A stretch of DNA of 64,000 nucleotides, taken from an uncultured Alphaproteobacteria bacterium (GTDB taxonomy: Bacteria; Pseudomonadota; Alphaproteobacteria; Rs-D84). The stretch spans positions 124,001 through 188,000 of the forward strand of contig CALXWY010000002.1 in assembly GCA_944392535.1 (NCBI GenBank). Direction: 5' to 3'. Below the pieces are notes generated by a model. That model ran no database searches. It saw only the letters and a list, made by a program, of their open reading frames with translations, and was not told the origin of the DNA. How positions within the stretch are numbered: position 1 is the stretch's first letter; the number at the start of each line of letters is the position of its first letter. This document shows, in pieces, positions 35,295 to 43,713 of this stretch. A program made the translations under genes and the position numbers.

Positions 35295-38200
35295 TATTTC
35301 AACCCTTGTTGTTTTTTCAATAATTCTATGCTGATCTGTGACAGTGCTGTCAGAATCAGTGAATTGTCCTTTTCGTCATGCAGAATCTTTTCCAGCTTGG
35401 TTTTCAGTGCCGACACTTCTTTGGTTTTTGATGTCAGCAAGTCAAAGTCCCCAGATATTACCTCGGCACTGCCGCCAATGCCGGCGATGAATGCGATTGC
35501 TTGTCTGGATGCTGGTCTGCCTTTTACTTTTGCGTACAATTCTGCTTTTTTAAACTCTGTACACAAACGCAGGATTTCTTTTTTAGCATTTTCTATATCC
35601 AGGTCAATCCACTCTGTCTGTGGTTTGTTTGTTGCCAGACTGATGATTCCTGCGATATCGGCTGCCGATGAGTCAAATGTTGATAATCTGGCAGCGAATG
35701 CTTCAATTCCGAAGTTTCCGGACACGCCTTTGACGTTTTTGGCTCTTTCACGCAGTTGTTCCAGATAGAACGGTGTTGCCAACGGAATGTCCAGTTCGCT
35801 GGTCATCAAAATCCCGATTGCTTGCAGCATCGTTGGATAGACCTCTGACAGTTCAACCAACGCAGCTTTCACACCCTCGTATATGTTGTTAGAATTGAAT
35901 ATCTTTGGCAGATCTTCAAACAACAGGCGATTTGGGTCATTGGCTGACTTGATTATTTCTCGCATGCGAACCGTCTGATTTGTCAGTGTCTTGGTTTTCA
36001 ATACCCAAGGGTGCAGATTACGCACGAACGACACCAGTTTTCTTGCAACATCTAACGGTTCTGTCAGTTGTTCTGTTGTCCCTGTGTCTTGTAACGCTTT
36101 CACAACGGACATGATTATGTTGTTTGAAACATCATCCGCCTTTACAAACTTTAGCGATATTCTCTTTGGGTCCTTTACCAGATAATCGACAAACAGGTCG
36201 TCAATCTTTGGTGTGTACATGCCGTCTCTGTATACTGCAATATCCTTTGTCTTGGTCATTATGTATGCCAACAGCAATATTGTATGCAGACCGGCCTTTA
36301 TTCCGTATGGTTCGGCTTTCCACATAGCATACACGTCTGCAGCTGTCTTTGAAAACGATGTTTTTAAGAACTCATCAGTTCCTTTCCACAATCCGTACAG
36401 ATCTGTGTCTTTCTTTGGCAAGGAATATGCACCGCCATTGCCTTTGTTTACGTACAGTGCGGTGTCTTGCAACAGAATCTTTAACAGTCCGGCCTCGGTA
36501 CAGAATCCGGTAATACCCAGGTCCTTTTCGCCATTGTTTGTTACCATCAGGCGCAGCAGCTTGTTCATTGCCATGTTTGCACTGGCGGATGGCTTGTTCT
36601 TGTTTACCAGTTCACTTTTGATCTTTGGTGAATATTTGTACTTTTCCTCGCAAACATCCGATGCGATTGATGACAGCTTGCTGGTTGGCACGTTTTCATA
36701 TCTATTGCCTTGGTTGGACCAATCTGCGCCCTGAATCACATCGTCCAGTCTTATGCCTAGCATGTCCGAAACAGCATTCAATCTATCTTCTACGATTTTC
36801 TGTGCGATGGTGTCGCCAACGAAGCCAGGTAATGTGCTTTTCTGGATCCATTCCAAAGCCAGCAATTCACGCAGATGTTCGTTTATCAGCCTTGCGTTTT
36901 TTGCCACACTGAAGAAGACAGGCAGGTCATACTTGTCTTTGCTTTTCAGTATTGTTTCACACTGTTTTTCTTCTGTGGTGCCATTCGGCAGCAAGATGCA
37001 GAACAGTCCAACCGCATTTGTGCTTTTGCAGGCTGTTTCTATCGTTTGTTTATAGTCTGAAACCGATGTCAATATCACGTCAAACCAGCGCATTGCGCCA
37101 TATTCGTGGTAGTATCTTTTTGCAATTACCGGCTTGAACGATACGATTTCTGCCAACTTTGAAGTTTCTAGTCCGGCAACGTGTTTGAAGGCTTCCCGGA
37201 ATGCTGCATCAATATCAAAGTCGCTGCCCTCGAATACTGAATATGCACCTTTGTGTGTCTTAAATAGTATCACAGATGCTTTTTCAAGGTCCTTGATTAT
37301 TGTGTTCAGTTGTTTCGTGTTCGGGAACAAGTATTGCAACAGTTCTTTTGAGGCAACCAATCCTGATGAACCGCTGAATATGTCAATCATGGCAATGCTT
37401 TTAAGAACCTCAAGGTGTTGTTCTGTAAAGTCCCGGGCGGCTATCTTTTGGATTGCCTCCATAGCAATGTGCCATATTTTTGAATCTGACGATGTTACTA
37501 TCAGTGATTCAAGGTTTGTCTTTATGTAATCAAACAGGTTCGACAATGTGTACATCGTATCCTTGGAATACGGTGTATTGTTTATAAAGTCCCTAAATGC
37601 GTATGGTTCCGCACTGGACAGGAACGAGAATATGCTGCGTTGATTCTGTCCGAATTTCTTTCTTGATAATTGTCCTAACAAGCAGACAACTACGGGGTTA
37701 ATCGGCCAGCATCTGCACAATACCTCGACCAAATCGTCTTTTGAAATTATGTGCTTGTTTTTGGCTATAGTGTCGGCAACCTGTTGTGCAATGGGTTTAA
37801 TCTTTGACAGGTCCGGTGCCTTGGTGTTAATTGCACGACCAATCAGTTCTAACTGTTCCTCGCCGGCGGTGTTGATTGGCACGTCAATAAAGCGACCTTG
37901 AATCTTACTCCATTCATCCCTGATGGTATGCGGTAGTGATCTTGCATAATCTACGAATGATTGATGCAAAATTCCTATCAGTATGATTTTGCCATGACTG
38001 CGTGATACGAATTCTGCTAACTGCTGGAAGAAATACACCTCGCCAATGCCTTTGGCTTGTGCCTCAAGGCATTTGCCCATTTCGTCCATTATTATCAACA
38101 AGCCGTCATTTTGGCTTGCCAGTTTTTCCAGGCCGTCAAACAAATCCTTTGACTTGGTATTTAACTGCTTTTTTAATTCTGCTTCTATAAGTTTCTTTGG

Positions 38201-38569
38201 GTCCTGGACATCGCCAACGACAGGCAATACCGCCCAACCGGATTTGTATCTTATGTTCTTAAAGAACGCATCCGCTTCTTCTTGGCCAATTATCTTAATT
38301 CCGATTTCGTGCAGCTTCTTGTTTTCGCTTAACAGTGACGACAGCAACAAGGCTAAACTTGATTTGCCGGATCCATATGGTCCTGTCCACGTAAAGGCCG
38401 CTTGTGATGTTTCACCAACATTTTCCGCCAGCCCACGCAATGCTGTTCGGAACGAATTCGGACATACGAATCCTTTCAGAATCCCCTCGTTATTCATGTC
38501 CTTTTCAATGTTAATTGAACGACAGAATGTGGAATTTATTTTTATGATGTCTGAAAATGTTTGGCTCAT
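35294..38569 (-). CDS. sspC: SspC-type large ATPase
   Basis: The 1091-residue protein carries Walker A TGPYGSGKSSLALLLS (residues 62-77) and Walker B GLLIIMDEMGKCLE. The region after that (residues about 190-260) resembles AAA/STAND ATPases. The long remainder is helical without recognised domains. SspC is the ATPase of the single-strand phosphorothioation complex SspBCD. Its start overlaps the sspB stop by four bases, consistent with a fixed complex. Confidence 0.84.
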   Translation of the reverse strand: MSQTFSDIIKINSTFCRSINIEKDMNNEGILKGFVCPNSFRTALRGLAENVGETSQAAFTWTGPYGSGKSSLALLLSSLLSENKKLHEIGIKIIGQEEADAFFKNIRYKSGWAVLPVVGDVQDPKKLIEAELKKQLNTKSKDLFDGLEKLASQNDGLLIIMDEMGKCLEAQAKGIGEVYFFQQLAEFVSRSHGKIILIGILHQSFVDYARSLPHTIRDEWSKIQGRFIDVPINTAGEEQLELIGRAINTKAPDLSKIKPIAQQVADTIAKNKHIISKDDLVEVLCRCWPINPVVVCLLGQLSRKKFGQNQRSIFSFLSSAEPYAFRDFINNTPYSKDTMYTLSNLFDYIKTNLESLIVTSSDSKIWHIAMEAIQKIAARDFTEQHLEVLKSIAMIDIFSGSSGLVASKELLQYLFPNTKQLNTIIKDLEKASVILFKTHKGAYSVFEGSDFDIDAAFREAFKHVAGLETSKLAEIVSFKPVIAKRYYHEYGAMRWFDVILTSVSDYKQTIETACKSTNAVGLFCILLPNGTTEEKQCETILKSKDKYDLPVFFSVAKNARLINEHLRELLALEWIQKSTLPGFVGDTIAQKIVEDRLNAVSDMLGIRLDDVIQGADWSNQGNRYENVPTSKLSSIASDVCEEKYKYSPKIKSELVNKNKPSASANMAMNKLLRLMVTNNGEKDLGITGFCTEAGLLKILLQDTALYVNKGNGGAYSLPKKDTDLYGLWKGTDEFLKTSFSKTAADVYAMWKAEPYGIKAGLHTILLLAYIMTKTKDIAVYRDGMYTPKIDDLFVDYLVKDPKRISLKFVKADDVSNNIIMSVVKALQDTGTTEQLTEPLDVARKLVSFVRNLHPWVLKTKTLTNQTVRMREIIKSANDPNRLLFEDLPKIFNSNNIYEGVKAALVELSEVYPTMLQAIGILMTSELDIPLATPFYLEQLRERAKNVKGVSGNFGIEAFAARLSTFDSSAADIAGIISLATNKPQTEWIDLDIENAKKEILRLCTEFKKAELYAKVKGRPASRQAIAFIAGIGGSAEVISGDFDLLTSKTKEVSALKTKLEKILHDEKDNSLILTALSQISIELLKKQQGLK

Positions 38570-39519
38570 TTATAATTCCTTTTGAAGTATTCGTACGCTT
38601 TGTCTTCAAAGTCTATGTTCTTTGTAAGTATTATTTCTTTTAAACCGGCTGTTTCTGAATATTCAAACAGGCCGTTTGTCGCCTTTGCTATGTCCTGCAT
38701 GTATCCGGCCACAGCATCTTCATTCAGCAAGAATACTCGTCCGGGTGACATTGGCTGGTAGCATATTGATTCAAACGACATTGTCTTGGCATTCGGCGAA
38801 TAATCCGCCCAGAATTTCAACAGTCCGAATAAGAACGTGTATATCGACAGACTTGGTTTTATGCCACGATTTACCTGAAACACGTCTCGTCTTGTCTTCG
38901 GGCTTATCAAATCCAGTTCAACCAATGGGGATTCAATGCTATCTTCGTCAGCCTTGTTCTTTTTTATTTTCGGCGAATACATACCGATGAAGCAATCTAT
39001 GTCACGGCCTAATGTCAATGACGCAGGAATCTTGCTTTCGTCTATGCGTTCTTTTATGAATGCACACAGGTTCTTGCTCAGAATGTCTTTATCGAATGTT
39101 GCAAAATTGTAATGATTAAAGAACCAATAATATGTAAACAGGTAATCGCCGTTGCTCTTTCCGTACACCAGGTTCCAATGTATAAACCACAGGGTAGACA
39201 GGTTTTCCATCCAGGGATCAACGCCATTTTGTCCGATCAGCCACTTGCCGAATTCAGTAATTACAAGGTCTTTCGTGTCGTTCACATCAAATATGCCAGA
39301 ATATAATGCCCAGTATTTCATTGATGTTACCATGTTCTTACCGACACCTAATTCAACGATCGCTTTTTCAGATGCAAAGAAGTTTCTTATGCCGTCTTTT
39401 TCGTGGTTTTCTGCGGCTTCCATTGATTTTTTCAACCAGCCGTAACGCATAGGAAATGTTTCGTGTCCCGAGAATACAAGGCGTGCGTTGCTGTCGATTA
39501 TTGTTGCATTTTTTCTCAT
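38566..39519 (-). CDS. sspB: SspB-type DUF4007 protein (nickase)
   Basis: The 317 residues are a DUF4007 protein: LVFSGHETFPMRYGWLKKSM, IVELGVGKNMVTSMKYWA and TEFGKWL are characteristic. SspB proteins of this family nick DNA before sulphur insertion, as reported for the Ssp system. It is the first gene of the leftward operon and divergent from sspA. An extended -10 (TGATATAGT, 39563-39571 read in reverse) lies 44 bases upstream. Confidence 0.87.
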   Translation of the reverse strand: MRKNATIIDSNARLVFSGHETFPMRYGWLKKSMEAAENHEKDGIRNFFASEKAIVELGVGKNMVTSMKYWALYSGIFDVNDTKDLVITEFGKWLIGQNGVDPWMENLSTLWFIHWNLVYGKSNGDYLFTYYWFFNHYNFATFDKDILSKNLCAFIKERIDESKIPASLTLGRDIDCFIGMYSPKIKKNKADEDSIESPLVELDLISPKTRRDVFQVNRGIKPSLSIYTFLFGLLKFWADYSPNAKTMSFESICYQPMSPGRVFLLNEDAVAGYMQDIAKATNGLFEYSETAGLKEIILTKNIDFEDKAYEYFKRNYK

Positions 39520-39562
39520 AATCCCCTATAATCCTCTCTGTTGGTTGTTTCTTCCAGTAGGA

Positions 39563-39571
39563 ACTATATCA
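39563..39571 (-). promoter_or_regulatory. Possible promoter of the sspBCD operon
   Basis: On the reverse strand TG-A-TATAGT is an extended -10 with no clear -35. A forward match TTGGTT-18-TATATC overlaps it and could serve sspA. Confidence 0.35.
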
Positions 39572-39615
39572 AGTTCTCTTGGCGAAATCTACCAAAAAAA
39601 CTTAGACCTGTAAAT

Positions 39616-40809
39616 ATGAAAAGTAATTGTTTAGAAATTTTTGAAAATTCGCAGTATTATCAAGATGTTAAAGAAATCTATCTTGATTACCAGGCTTCTA
39701 CCCCACTAGACAAGCGGGTGTTGTCTGCGATGCTGCCTTTCATGACATCTGAGTTCGGCAACCCCCATTCTTCGGAACACGCAATCGGCTGGCAAGCCAA
39801 TGATGCGGTCGAGAATGCTCGGGAACAAGTTGCTGATTATATCGGTGCATTGTCGGAAGAAATCATATTTACGTCCGGGGCCACCGAGTCCAATAACACT
39901 GTGATCATCGGTCTAGGCTATGCTGCTATGACCAAAAATATTAGTCGCAAGACCATTCTTATTTCCGCCATCGAACACAAATGTGTCCTTGGTGCGGCTC
40001 GTTTCTTGAGCCGGTTCGGTTTCAACATACAGCACATACCTGTCAAATCAGACGGCGTAATTGATCTGGAGCAATTCCGTTCTATGTTAACCGATGATGT
40101 TTTGTTGGTATCCGTAATGACAACGAATAACGAAGTTGGCACAGTCCAACCGATTGCTGAAATTGGACAGTTATGCCACGCAAATGGGACGTTGTTCCAT
40201 ACTGATGCCGCACAGGGCTGTTACGAAAATCTTGATGTTTTTGACAACAATGTGGATTTTATGAGTCTGTCAGCCCACAAGATTTATGGCCCCAAGGGCA
40301 TTGGTGCCTTGTATATCAGCAACAACGCATATCTTAAACCCGAACCAATTCTGTATGGTGGCGGGCAACAGTTGGGATTTAGATCCGGTACTGTTCCTGC
40401 TTTCCTTACCGTTGGCTTTGGTGAAGCAGCCAGAATAATGGCTGACGAAAAGGAAGCAGAACGTAACGAATTGTTGCGCCTGCGTGGAATGCTGCTATCT
40501 GAAATTCAGAAACGCATTCCGGGTGTTGTTGTCAACGGCTCTCTGGACAATAGACATCCTGGGAACTTGAATGTTTTGATTCCTAGTATTGAATCTAAAC
40601 AGTTAATTTATTCAATTCAGCCGCACGTTGCATTTTCGACTGGTTCCGCCTGCACAAGTGGTGTTATTGAACCATCGCACGTTTTAATTGCCATGGGCTT
40701 GTCTACCGCCGATGCGGAACATTCATTCAGAATAACTGTTGGTCGTTTCACAGATGAAAACGACATTGTGATGGCAGCCGAAAGCATTGCTGCAAAAGCC
40801 AACGCATAG
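39616..40809 (+). CDS. sspA: Cysteine desulfurase SspA/DndA type
   Basis: A PLP enzyme that takes sulphur from cysteine for DNA phosphorothioation. The 397 residues have IYLDYQASTPLDKRV, the FTSGATESNN loop, the PLP lysine in SLSAHKIYGPKGIGALY and the persulfide cysteine in FSTGSACTSG. The ATG at 39616 is taken as the start; an open frame extends back to 39541 but is not family-like. It is divergent from sspBCD with 96 bases between. A housekeeping IscS is possible by sequence alone; the position argues for SspA. Confidence 0.88.
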   Translation: MKSNCLEIFENSQYYQDVKEIYLDYQASTPLDKRVLSAMLPFMTSEFGNPHSSEHAIGWQANDAVENAREQVADYIGALSEEIIFTSGATESNNTVIIGLGYAAMTKNISRKTILISAIEHKCVLGAARFLSRFGFNIQHIPVKSDGVIDLEQFRSMLTDDVLLVSVMTTNNEVGTVQPIAEIGQLCHANGTLFHTDAAQGCYENLDVFDNNVDFMSLSAHKIYGPKGIGALYISNNAYLKPEPILYGGGQQLGFRSGTVPAFLTVGFGEAARIMADEKEAERNELLRLRGMLLSEIQKRIPGVVVNGSLDNRHPGNLNVLIPSIESKQLIYSIQPHVAFSTGSACTSGVIEPSHVLIAMGLSTADAEHSFRITVGRFTDENDIVMAAESIAAKANA

Positions 40810-40819
40810 CAGAATACCA

Positions 40820-40860
40820 TTGCTTTTTTACCCATTTTGTGATATAATAGGTTCAACCTA
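40820..40860 (+). promoter_or_regulatory. Promoter with palindromic operator
   Basis: TTGCTT (40820-40825), 17 bases, then the perfect -10 TATAAT (40843-40848) with an extended TG. The palindrome TAGGTT-c-AACCTA (40848-40860) overlaps the -10 end and the predicted start of RNA, as expected for a repressor site. Confidence 0.7.
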
Positions 40861-40862
40861 GT

Positions 40863-40916
40863 GGCGGCAGTGATGCCGTCTTTTTTGTTGCCCTGGCTCT
40901 GTGCCAGGGCTTTTTT
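40863..40916 (+). terminator. Tandem terminators (short RNA or attenuator)
   Basis: GGCGGCA/TGCCGTC with six T (40863-40886) is followed at once by GCCCTGGC/GCCAGGGC with six T (40890-40916). A transcript from the upstream promoter would be about 30 or 60 nt. No peptide of note is seen. Confidence 0.75.
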
Positions 40917-40933
40917 CTTACATGGGAGGATTT

Positions 40934-41155
40934 ATGGGGAATACCAGTGCAAAGTTGCTGCGTGCCAAATTGGCCAGAAATGATGAATTTTATTCTCAGT
41001 TTGCAGATGTGAAATCAGAATGCGACCATTATCGGCCGCATTTTTTCAACAAACGAATTTATTGCAATTGCGATACAGTCGATAGTGCCTTTGTGAAATA
41101 CTTTACAGAATTGAAAGCCCAAGGGCTGCTGGGATTCCGGTGGTCACCAACATAA
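40934..41155 (+). pseudogene. Truncated EcoRI-type DNA adenine methyltransferase, N-terminal fragment
   Basis: The 73 residues MGNTSAKLLRAKLARNDEF, ADVKSECDHYRPHF and NKRIYCNCD match the first 60-70 residues of EcoRI-family adenine methyltransferases (AKxAKNDEFYTQ..DIE.E...Y...F.GK.V.CNCDD). The catalytic part is gone; the frame ends 8 residues after a junction with PLD-type sequence. GGGAGGA precedes the ATG. It is a remnant, perhaps still translated. Confidence 0.75.
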
Positions 41156-41337
41156 AGCATAAAATCGAACATAATAAGTTTGCTGTCTTTGACGGCCGGC
41201 ATGTTGTGTCCGGTTCTTACAATTGGACGGTCAACGCATCTAAGTATAACAGTGAAAACTGTCTGTTCTTTGATCAGCCTAAAAAGGAATACAGCGAACG
41301 GTTTGAATATCTGTGGAAATTGTATAATAAGCAGTAA
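41122..41337 (+). pseudogene. C-terminal fragment of a PLD-type nuclease
   Basis: In the second frame relative to the methyltransferase fragment the sequence reads IPVVTNIKHKIEHNKFAVFD, followed by GRHVVSGSYNWT. This is the second half of a phospholipase-D-like nuclease with an HNKF...G(S)-N motif. The N-terminal half is missing and there is no good start (GTG at 41140). The fusion point near 41122-41140 suggests a deletion joining two defence genes. Confidence 0.7.
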
Positions 41338-41338
41338 G

Positions 41339-41367
41339 AACGGCCCGGTGTGGGCCGTTTCTTATTT
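41339..41367 (+). terminator. Terminator at the island-prophage border
   Basis: AACGGCCC (41339-41346) pairs with GGGCCGTT (41352-41359), followed by TCTTATTT. It separates the PLD remnant from the convergent prophage lysis genes. Confidence 0.7.
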
Positions 41368-41595
41368 ACAGACGGTGTCGTACACCACGTTATTGTTATC
41401 AATCTGGGTGATTGTTTCCGGGGTGTCGTTGTCATAGTCGGCATATATCGGTCGGTATAACAGGCAATAATCACTTACGCCGATATTTTTTGTGCAGCTG
41501 GTCACGCACAGCAGGATCAGTATTAAGGCGGTTCCTAGCACGATTACCGCTTTCCACGTGCGCCAAAAGTGTATCAGTTTGATGTGCTTTTTCAT
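41362..41595 (-). CDS. Outer-membrane spanin lipoprotein (Rz1-like)
   Basis: The 77 residues have an N-terminal hydrophobic segment with lipobox-type VTSC (residues about 32-35), followed by DYCLLYRPIYADYDNDTPET and a final cysteine. The xYCxLYRPIY pattern is typical of phage Rz1-like lysis lipoproteins. It overlaps the Rz-like gene by 125 bases in another frame, the usual spanin arrangement. Its role is to fuse the inner and outer membranes at the end of lysis. Confidence 0.8.
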   Translation of the reverse strand: MKKHIKLIHFWRTWKAVIVLGTALILILLCVTSCTKNIGVSDYCLLYRPIYADYDNDTPETITQIDNNNVVYDTVCK

Positions 41596-41686
41596 GTTCT
41601 TTTCCTTTCTTTATTCCGATTAAATAAGCCAGTGCAATTGCACCGGCCACCACATATCCCCAGTATTGTTTCAGTTTGTTTAGCAT
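41471..41686 (-). CDS. Inner-membrane spanin (Rz-like)
   Basis: The 71 residues have one N-terminal membrane segment (YWGYVVAGAIALAYLIGI) and a charged periplasmic helix (KKGKEHEKAHQTDTLLAHVE). The ATG at 41686 has GGAGGG upstream; the longer frame to 41875 overlaps the muralytic gene and is rejected. It is embedded with the Rz1-like gene. Confidence 0.78.
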   Translation of the reverse strand: MLNKLKQYWGYVVAGAIALAYLIGIKKGKEHEKAHQTDTLLAHVESGNRARNRLNTDPAVRDQLHKKYRRK

Positions 41687-42087
41687 TTGAATCCCTCCAG
41701 TATCTGTTGGTCTGTGTATGGCTGTTGTCCGTTTTCGTGCTGGATGATTGCCTTTACCAGCACAAGCATAGTCTTGCAGTCCCCCAGATCCAGTTCGGAC
41801 TTTGCCCCAAACCCGGTCTGGTGACATACACTGCGTATGTATGCGTTTGTGTCGTTCTCGCAGGACGGAGCCCACCGCTTGATTATTCCTGCAACGGTGT
41901 TTATTCCGTACTTTGTGTTGTACACCTTTATGATCCGGGCCAGCGCACGAATGCCATATTTGGGTTCTGTGAATACGCAGAATTCGCCATCACTGGGTGG
42001 CAACGACAGTCCCACCCACGTTGTGCCATTATATCTGATGTTGCCGGGGTTGTTGTTTCTGATTCCCCTTGGTTTTCTATTTGTCAT
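41680..42087 (-). CDS. Phage endolysin-type protein with NPGNIR domain
   Basis: The 135 residues are one domain: RGIRNNNPGNIRYNGTTWVG, EFCVFTEPKYGIRALARII, RWAPSCENDTNAYIRSV. The GIRNNNPGNIR family is found in phage lysis and virion proteins and is thought to cut peptidoglycan. It lies between the holin-like genes and the spanins, the place of an endolysin. It is homologous to the C-terminus of the chromosomal protein at 9763-10770. Confidence 0.85.
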   Translation of the reverse strand: MTNRKPRGIRNNNPGNIRYNGTTWVGLSLPPSDGEFCVFTEPKYGIRALARIIKVYNTKYGINTVAGIIKRWAPSCENDTNAYIRSVCHQTGFGAKSELDLGDCKTMLVLVKAIIQHENGQQPYTDQQILEGFKC

Positions 42088-42289
42088 TTTTTGTTCCTCG
42101 TTTGAATAAGTTGATTATGTTTTCGCCAAATGCGGCCGCTACGAACAACGCAACCAGTTCTGTGTCATAACCACAAAATGCCAGAACTATTGCGGTGATT
42201 CCGAACAGCGCACATGCGTATCGCCGGGCTGACGGTGTTCCGTTCTTGTCGCAAAACAACCGAGCCAAATATTTGAAAAGTCGTGTCAT
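42077..42289 (-). CDS. Small membrane protein, holin candidate
   Basis: The 70 residues have two hydrophobic segments (YACALFGITAIVLAFCGYD; LVALFVAAAFGENIINLF) and a basic C-terminus. Start 42289 has AAAGGA upstream. Its position next to the endolysin suggests a holin or antiholin. It overlaps both neighbours by a few bases. Confidence 0.7.
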   Translation of the reverse strand: MTRLFKYLARLFCDKNGTPSARRYACALFGITAIVLAFCGYDTELVALFVAAAFGENIINLFKRGTKNDK

Positions 42290-42528
42290 TGGTTCTGTCC
42301 TTTGATTAGCAGTTTTACATCCCCACGTATTTCGTAAAGTGATTCCTTGATTATCTTCAAATCTGATTCCAGGGTGTCGGTCCGGTGTTCCAACTGTCCC
42401 AGCCGGGTGTTTACTGATGTGTGATGTGATTCCGCACGCACCACAAATGCGATTGCGGCCGCTATCACGCAATACAGCAGTCTTGCATCTATCCGCACCT
42501 TGAATCCCTCTTTGTCGTTTTTTGACAT
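42286..42528 (-). CDS. Membrane-anchored coiled-coil lysis-module protein
   Basis: The 80 residues have one membrane segment (LLYCVIAAAIAFVVRA) and a coiled coil (LGQLEHRTDTLESDLKIIKE) ending in a basic tail. It resembles XhlA-type or holin-associated proteins by layout only. It is in the lysis module after gene D. Confidence 0.65.
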   Translation of the reverse strand: MSKNDKEGFKVRIDARLLYCVIAAAIAFVVRAESHHTSVNTRLGQLEHRTDTLESDLKIIKESLYEIRGDVKLLIKGQNQ

Positions 42529-42532
42529 GGTT

Positions 42533-43516
42533 CTACCTCCTTGGTCTTGTTGCGGTTATGCTGGTCTTGAACCCTGACGAACTCATTGTGTGCTGTGCGG
42601 TTTTGACAACCCAAACACCATGAATCTGCTCATGGCCAGTTCTTATTTCAATCAGGCATTCCGCCCCCAGCATTGCGTTGCCGGGCATATCTATGCTCAG
42701 TTCGTACGTTCCAACGGCGATATCGGCCATTTTTGCGTTTGCCTTGCTTTCGGCTTGTGCCTGGGTTGAAAATGTTTCTCGGAACGTAAACACCGGACTT
42801 TCGTTGCCGACTGATACCTCTTTTTCTTCAGCTGCATCAAAATCGTAATATTTGGCTATAACCTTGCCATACTTGTTCCGTTCTGTTATCCGCAGTGTGT
42901 AATTGCTGATTTCTTTGACAGTTATGGTTGGCACTGGTGTTCCGTCTGGGAACTGGCCTGTGTATGGGTCAATCAGCATCAGTTTGCCACCGGCTATCTT
43001 TATCGCACCACCATATTCGTTCGCAATCCGTTGCACGAACGCACAGTCGCTTTCGCACGTCTGGTCTATATGGTCCACAACAATGCCAGCAAACGTGTCT
43101 GCCACCGCCGATTGCAATCCGTATTTGCCGGCTATTTCTTGCAACATATCCGGCAGAGTCTGCTTTTCCCACGACTTGGTTTGTGGACTTTGAAACGCCC
43201 CCATGTCGTTCATGATTGAATTTGCCGCACGTGCCGTTATGGTCAGTTTCTGGGGCGGTGCTTTCAGTTCAACCTCGTCAACAACGAACTGGCCCAGTGG
43301 GTATATGTCTGAATCCAGTCCCATACTTATCGTCAGGGTTGCCCCACATGCCGGTATTTCAAATGCTGAATCCCGATCATCCAGCTCTATGGTCGCCGTA
43401 TCGGACACTATTCCTATTTCATCATTTATGGTCAGGGCCAGCAATCGTGCCTGGACCAACGCAGTTATGTCTGTCTGGTCTGCTATGATTGAAAATTTCG
43501 GTCGCATTATTGCCAC
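42533..43516 (-). CDS. D: Phage late control protein D (tail hub)
   Basis: The 327 residues match P2 gpD/Mu gp44-like hub proteins: PKFSIIADQTDITALVQARL, the beta-rich GATLTISMG region, SWEKQTLPDMLQEIAGKYGL, and the C-terminal GAECLIEIRTGHEQIHGVWV. It caps the tail tube and joins the baseplate hub. It follows gene X by overlap. Confidence 0.9.
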   Translation of the reverse strand: MAIMRPKFSIIADQTDITALVQARLLALTINDEIGIVSDTATIELDDRDSAFEIPACGATLTISMGLDSDIYPLGQFVVDEVELKAPPQKLTITARAANSIMNDMGAFQSPQTKSWEKQTLPDMLQEIAGKYGLQSAVADTFAGIVVDHIDQTCESDCAFVQRIANEYGGAIKIAGGKLMLIDPYTGQFPDGTPVPTITVKEISNYTLRITERNKYGKVIAKYYDFDAAEEKEVSVGNESPVFTFRETFSTQAQAESKANAKMADIAVGTYELSIDMPGNAMLGAECLIEIRTGHEQIHGVWVVKTAQHTMSSSGFKTSITATRPRR

Positions 43517-43713
43517 AGCTTTATTTTCTGTTTCTTTGCCGGTTCTGTTTGTATCGGCAGTGTTATCTGAATACCGGCCGGCAACACTGCATCGTATTCC
43601 GCCAGATGCCTGTTCTGGGCCAGTACACGTTCAAGTGTTCCTGTGGTGGTGCCATAATGTCGCCAGACAATCTGGTCCAGTGTGTCGCCGTCTTTGGTTA
43701 TGTATGTCGTCAT
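43507..43713 (-). CDS. X: Tail protein X (LysM-like)
   Basis: The 68 residues (TYITKDGDTLDQIVWRHYG, VLPAGIQITLP) form a LysM-like fold as in P2 gpX. It overlaps gene D at its 3' end and gene U at its 5' end by four bases. Confidence 0.88.
   Translation of the reverse strand: MTTYITKDGDTLDQIVWRHYGTTTGTLERVLAQNRHLAEYDAVLPAGIQITLPIQTEPAKKQKIKLWQ

Noticed and set aside
39616-40809. Housekeeping IscS as the identity of the cysteine desulfurase
   Set aside because: No iscR, iscU or iscA is nearby and it is divergent from sspBCD, so SspA is preferred; sequence alone cannot fully exclude IscS.
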